From Candidatus Nanosynbacter colneyensis (GTDB lineage Bacteria > Patescibacteriota > Saccharimonadia > Saccharimonadales > Saccharimonadaceae), in the NCBI GenBank assembly GCA_024330325.1, contig JANDWE010000115.1, positions 1 to 5,774 of the forward strand: a DNA stretch of 5,774 nucleotides, given 5' to 3'. This document shows positions 4,101-5,774 of this stretch, one piece after another. How positions within the stretch are numbered: the stretch's first letter is position 1; every line of letters begins with the position of its first letter. The notes below the pieces were generated by a model, which saw only the letters and a program-made list of their open reading frames with translations, made no database searches and was not told where the DNA came from. The position numbers and the translations under genes were made by a program.

Positions 4101-5351
4101 ATGCGAATTTATTTTTCAGGAATTGGCGGCGTTGGTATCGGACCGCTGAGTAGAATTGCTTTAGAGGCTGGGTATGACGTTTGCGGCTCCGACAGATCAC
4201 CAAGTCTCATCACAAACGAATTAGAATCAGCCGGAATTCCTATTTCTTTTGACCAATCTGGCGCGTTTTTACAATCAGAACACGATAAATCACCATTTGA
4301 CTGGTTTATTTACACCGCTGCTTTACCGGAAAATCACCCAGAACTAGTCTTGGCGCGAAAATTAGGCATAAAAACCAGCAAGCGCGACGAATTGCTGGCG
4401 CAAATAATCGCCGATAAAAACCTGAAACTTATCGCGGTCGCTGGCACCCACGGAAAAACCACAACAACGAGCATGCTAATCTGGACAATGGAGCAATCGC
4501 AAATTCCTGTCAGTTATTCTGTGGGTTCAACTTTAAGCTTTGGACCGAGCGGAACGTTTGATAAAAATAGCCAATTTTTCGTATACGAATGTGATGAATT
4601 TGACCGCAACTTTTTGCATTTTTCTCCAGAAATCAGCCTTATCACATCTGTTGATTACGACCATCCAGACACATATCCAACAAAAGAATCTTACTTAGAC
4701 GCCTTCCGTGAATTCGGTGAAAAATCTAAAAAAGTTATCGCGTGGCAAGAAAATTCTGCCATATTTGATGAGAAAAATCTAACAATCTTGTACGATTCCA
4801 ACAAAAACATCACTCTGCCCGGCGAGCATAACCGAAAGAACGCTACTTTGATGATCGAAGCTTTGAAGAATATCGGAGTGGACGCGGAGGAGTTAGAAAT
4901 ATACCAAGCAATAAACTCCTTCCCCGGCTCAGGACGACGTTTTGAAAAGCTCGCCGAAAATCTATACTCTGACTATGGACATCACCCAGTTGAAATTCAA
5001 GCAACACTACAGATGGCTAAGGAGTTGTCAAACGATGTAGTCCTGGTTTATCAGCCACACCAAAACGTTCGCCAACACGAGATAATTGGTCAATACACTG
5101 ACAGTATTTTCCATGATGCCAATGAAATTTACTGGCTGCCAACTTACTTAACTAGGGAAAATCCAGATTTGCCAATTTTAACGCCGCAACAACTTGCTAA
5201 AAATATTGACAAAGAAAAAGTCCATTTTGCTGAATTAGACGACGGTTTATGGCAAGAAATAACCGCAGCAATGAACTCTGGAAAGCTCGTTCTGTGTATG
5301 GGCGCTGGCACAATCGACGGATGGATCCGCGAGCAATTAGCTAAAAATTAG
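4101..5351 (+). CDS. murC: UDP-N-acetylmuramate--L-alanine ligase (MurC)
   Basis: A cytosolic Mur ligase that adds the first peptide residue (L-Ala) to UDP-MurNAc with ATP, opening the peptide branch of peptidoglycan synthesis. Domain 1 begins at once with GIGGVGIGPLSR (7-18), the UDP-binding Rossmann loop. The central ATPase domain has GTHGKTTTT (115-123, K119 in the P-loop), YECDEFDRNFLHF (162 on) and the DHPDTYPT metal-loop region. HNRKNA, GSGRRFE, YGHHPVEI, the C-terminal domain motif QPHQNVRQHE and MGAGTID follow. At 416 residues it is shorter than the usual 440-490, with short linkers but all domains. Some motif residues are unusual: ECDEFDRN where EADESD.S is common, and QPHQNVR where QPHRYTR is common. 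The start cannot be later because the fold begins there. Mpl-type ligases are the nearest alternative, but the length and motif order favour MurC. Confidence 0.92.
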   Translation: MRIYFSGIGGVGIGPLSRIALEAGYDVCGSDRSPSLITNELESAGIPISFDQSGAFLQSEHDKSPFDWFIYTAALPENHPELVLARKLGIKTSKRDELLAQIIADKNLKLIAVAGTHGKTTTTSMLIWTMEQSQIPVSYSVGSTLSFGPSGTFDKNSQFFVYECDEFDRNFLHFSPEISLITSVDYDHPDTYPTKESYLDAFREFGEKSKKVIAWQENSAIFDEKNLTILYDSNKNITLPGEHNRKNATLMIEALKNIGVDAEELEIYQAINSFPGSGRRFEKLAENLYSDYGHHPVEIQATLQMAKELSNDVVLVYQPHQNVRQHEIIGQYTDSIFHDANEIYWLPTYLTRENPDLPILTPQQLAKNIDKEKVHFAELDDGLWQEITAAMNSGKLVLCMGAGTIDGWIREQLAKN

Positions 5352-5695
5352 CGATCATCGCCGCTGCCGTGAATATTCCCCCGACTCTGGCGACTGAGCA
5401 GTTTATCATTATTTCTGCGAGCCACTTCCTCTAAACTACAACCAAGCAAATGCGCTATAGAATTGACATACCAAAGCACGTCACCAAGCTCTTTTATTAT
5501 TGCGTCGCGATCATTATCTGAGATCTCACCATTTTTATCACGTAAAATTTTCTTAAACTTCTCCATGACTTCGCCAGATTCGCCACTTAATCCCAATATC
5601 TGCGCCATCAACCTCGCGTCAACATCACCATATTTATGAGAATCTTTATCTGTTAAAGTAGAAATTGCTTTCGTTGAATAATCGTTAAATTGCAT
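5348..5695 (-). CDS. MazG-like nucleotide pyrophosphohydrolase
   Basis: A 115-residue single-domain all-alpha NTP pyrophosphohydrolase that cleaves (d)NTPs to NMP and PPi, typically for nucleotide-pool cleaning. The family Mg2+ signature is visible: GLSGESGEVMEKF (E39, E42 and E45), KELGDVLWYV (E69 and D72) and a C-terminal RRNNDKL (D97, K98), then RGNIHGSGDDR, a typical ending for this subfamily. All acidic ligands are kept, so it should be active. ATG at 5693-5695 has AAAGGA (5701-5706) 5 bases upstream. The gene lies 17 bases after the stop of a partial upstream gene and is probably cotranscribed with it. Its TAA shares the last 4 bases with the murC stop in a tail-to-tail overlap. Confidence 0.92.
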   Translation of the reverse strand: MQFNDYSTKAISTLTDKDSHKYGDVDARLMAQILGLSGESGEVMEKFKKILRDKNGEISDNDRDAIIKELGDVLWYVNSIAHLLGCSLEEVARRNNDKLLSRQSRGNIHGSGDDR

Positions 5696-5712
5696 AATAT
5701 TCCTTTCGTTTA

Positions 5713-5774
5713 TTAGCGCGTAACTCTTACGAAATTAATAGTTTTTCCTTCGCCAATCCACCTTTGTTCATAAG
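5713..5774 (-). CDS. C-terminal end of an unidentified gene, cut by the window edge
   Basis: A minus-strand frame enters from the right edge and reads YEQRWIGEGKTINFVRVTR before TAA (5713-5715), 17 bases ahead of the MazG-like start. Spacing, orientation and the protein-like composition suggest the end of the preceding operon gene. Only about 20 residues are visible, too few to name it. A second open frame here (MNKGGLAKEKLLIS, stop near 5727) is less likely because it leaves a longer gap. Confidence 0.5.
   Translation of the reverse strand, partial: YEQRWIGEGKTINFVRVTR

Noticed and set aside
1..5774. CRISPR array or tandem repeat array
   Set aside because: No regularly spaced direct repeats were seen anywhere in the window.

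Overview
The window reads like a chromosomal segment of a small-genome candidate-phylum bacterium, most likely Candidatus Saccharibacteria (TM7) or a close Patescibacteria relative. This rests on remembered family resemblance of the FtsB-like protein, the compact MurC, the 68-residue MAYKHTNSKG protein and the two-TM surface-type protein, not on a search. TAA, TAG and TGA all close plausible genes, so the standard code fits and the UGA=Gly code of Gracilibacteria does not.

Layout. Positions 1-390 hold the end of an FtsB/DivIC-like membrane protein. A well-formed promoter, an initiator tRNA-fMet with encoded CCA and a strong terminator follow (395-544). Positions 545-2297 look accessory: a frameshifted, truncated C-terminus of a large serine recombinase (606-815, minus), then a two-gene minus-strand operon of an ADP-ribosylglycohydrolase (1335-2297) and an unrecognised 137-residue protein (895-1308). 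The 317-base gap at 2298-2614 holds the operon's putative leaderless promoter and, on the plus strand, a candidate structured small RNA with its own promoter and terminator (2445-2616). A 12-base direct repeat joins the tRNA 3' end to the 3' part of that RNA, so 504-2590 may be a decayed integrative element.

Positions 2615-4016 carry three separate minus-strand genes, each with a recognisable promoter: a zinc-ribbon-like small protein, the conserved 68-residue protein with a very good terminator, and a two-TM membrane protein. murC (4101-5351, plus) diverges from the membrane protein and converges on a MazG-like nucleotide pyrophosphohydrolase, with stop codons overlapping by 4 bases. The right edge has the last 20 or so codons of another minus-strand gene that probably shares an operon with the MazG-like gene.

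Function. The fixed parts serve division (FtsB-like), peptidoglycan precursor synthesis (MurC), translation initiation (tRNA-fMet) and nucleotide sanitation (MazG). The accessory part combines recombinase debris with a reversal enzyme for ADP-ribosylation. The most notable patterns are the small RNA candidate at 2481-2613 and the recurring TATAAT-N6/7-ATG arrangement, which implies leaderless transcripts for murC and at least one other gene.
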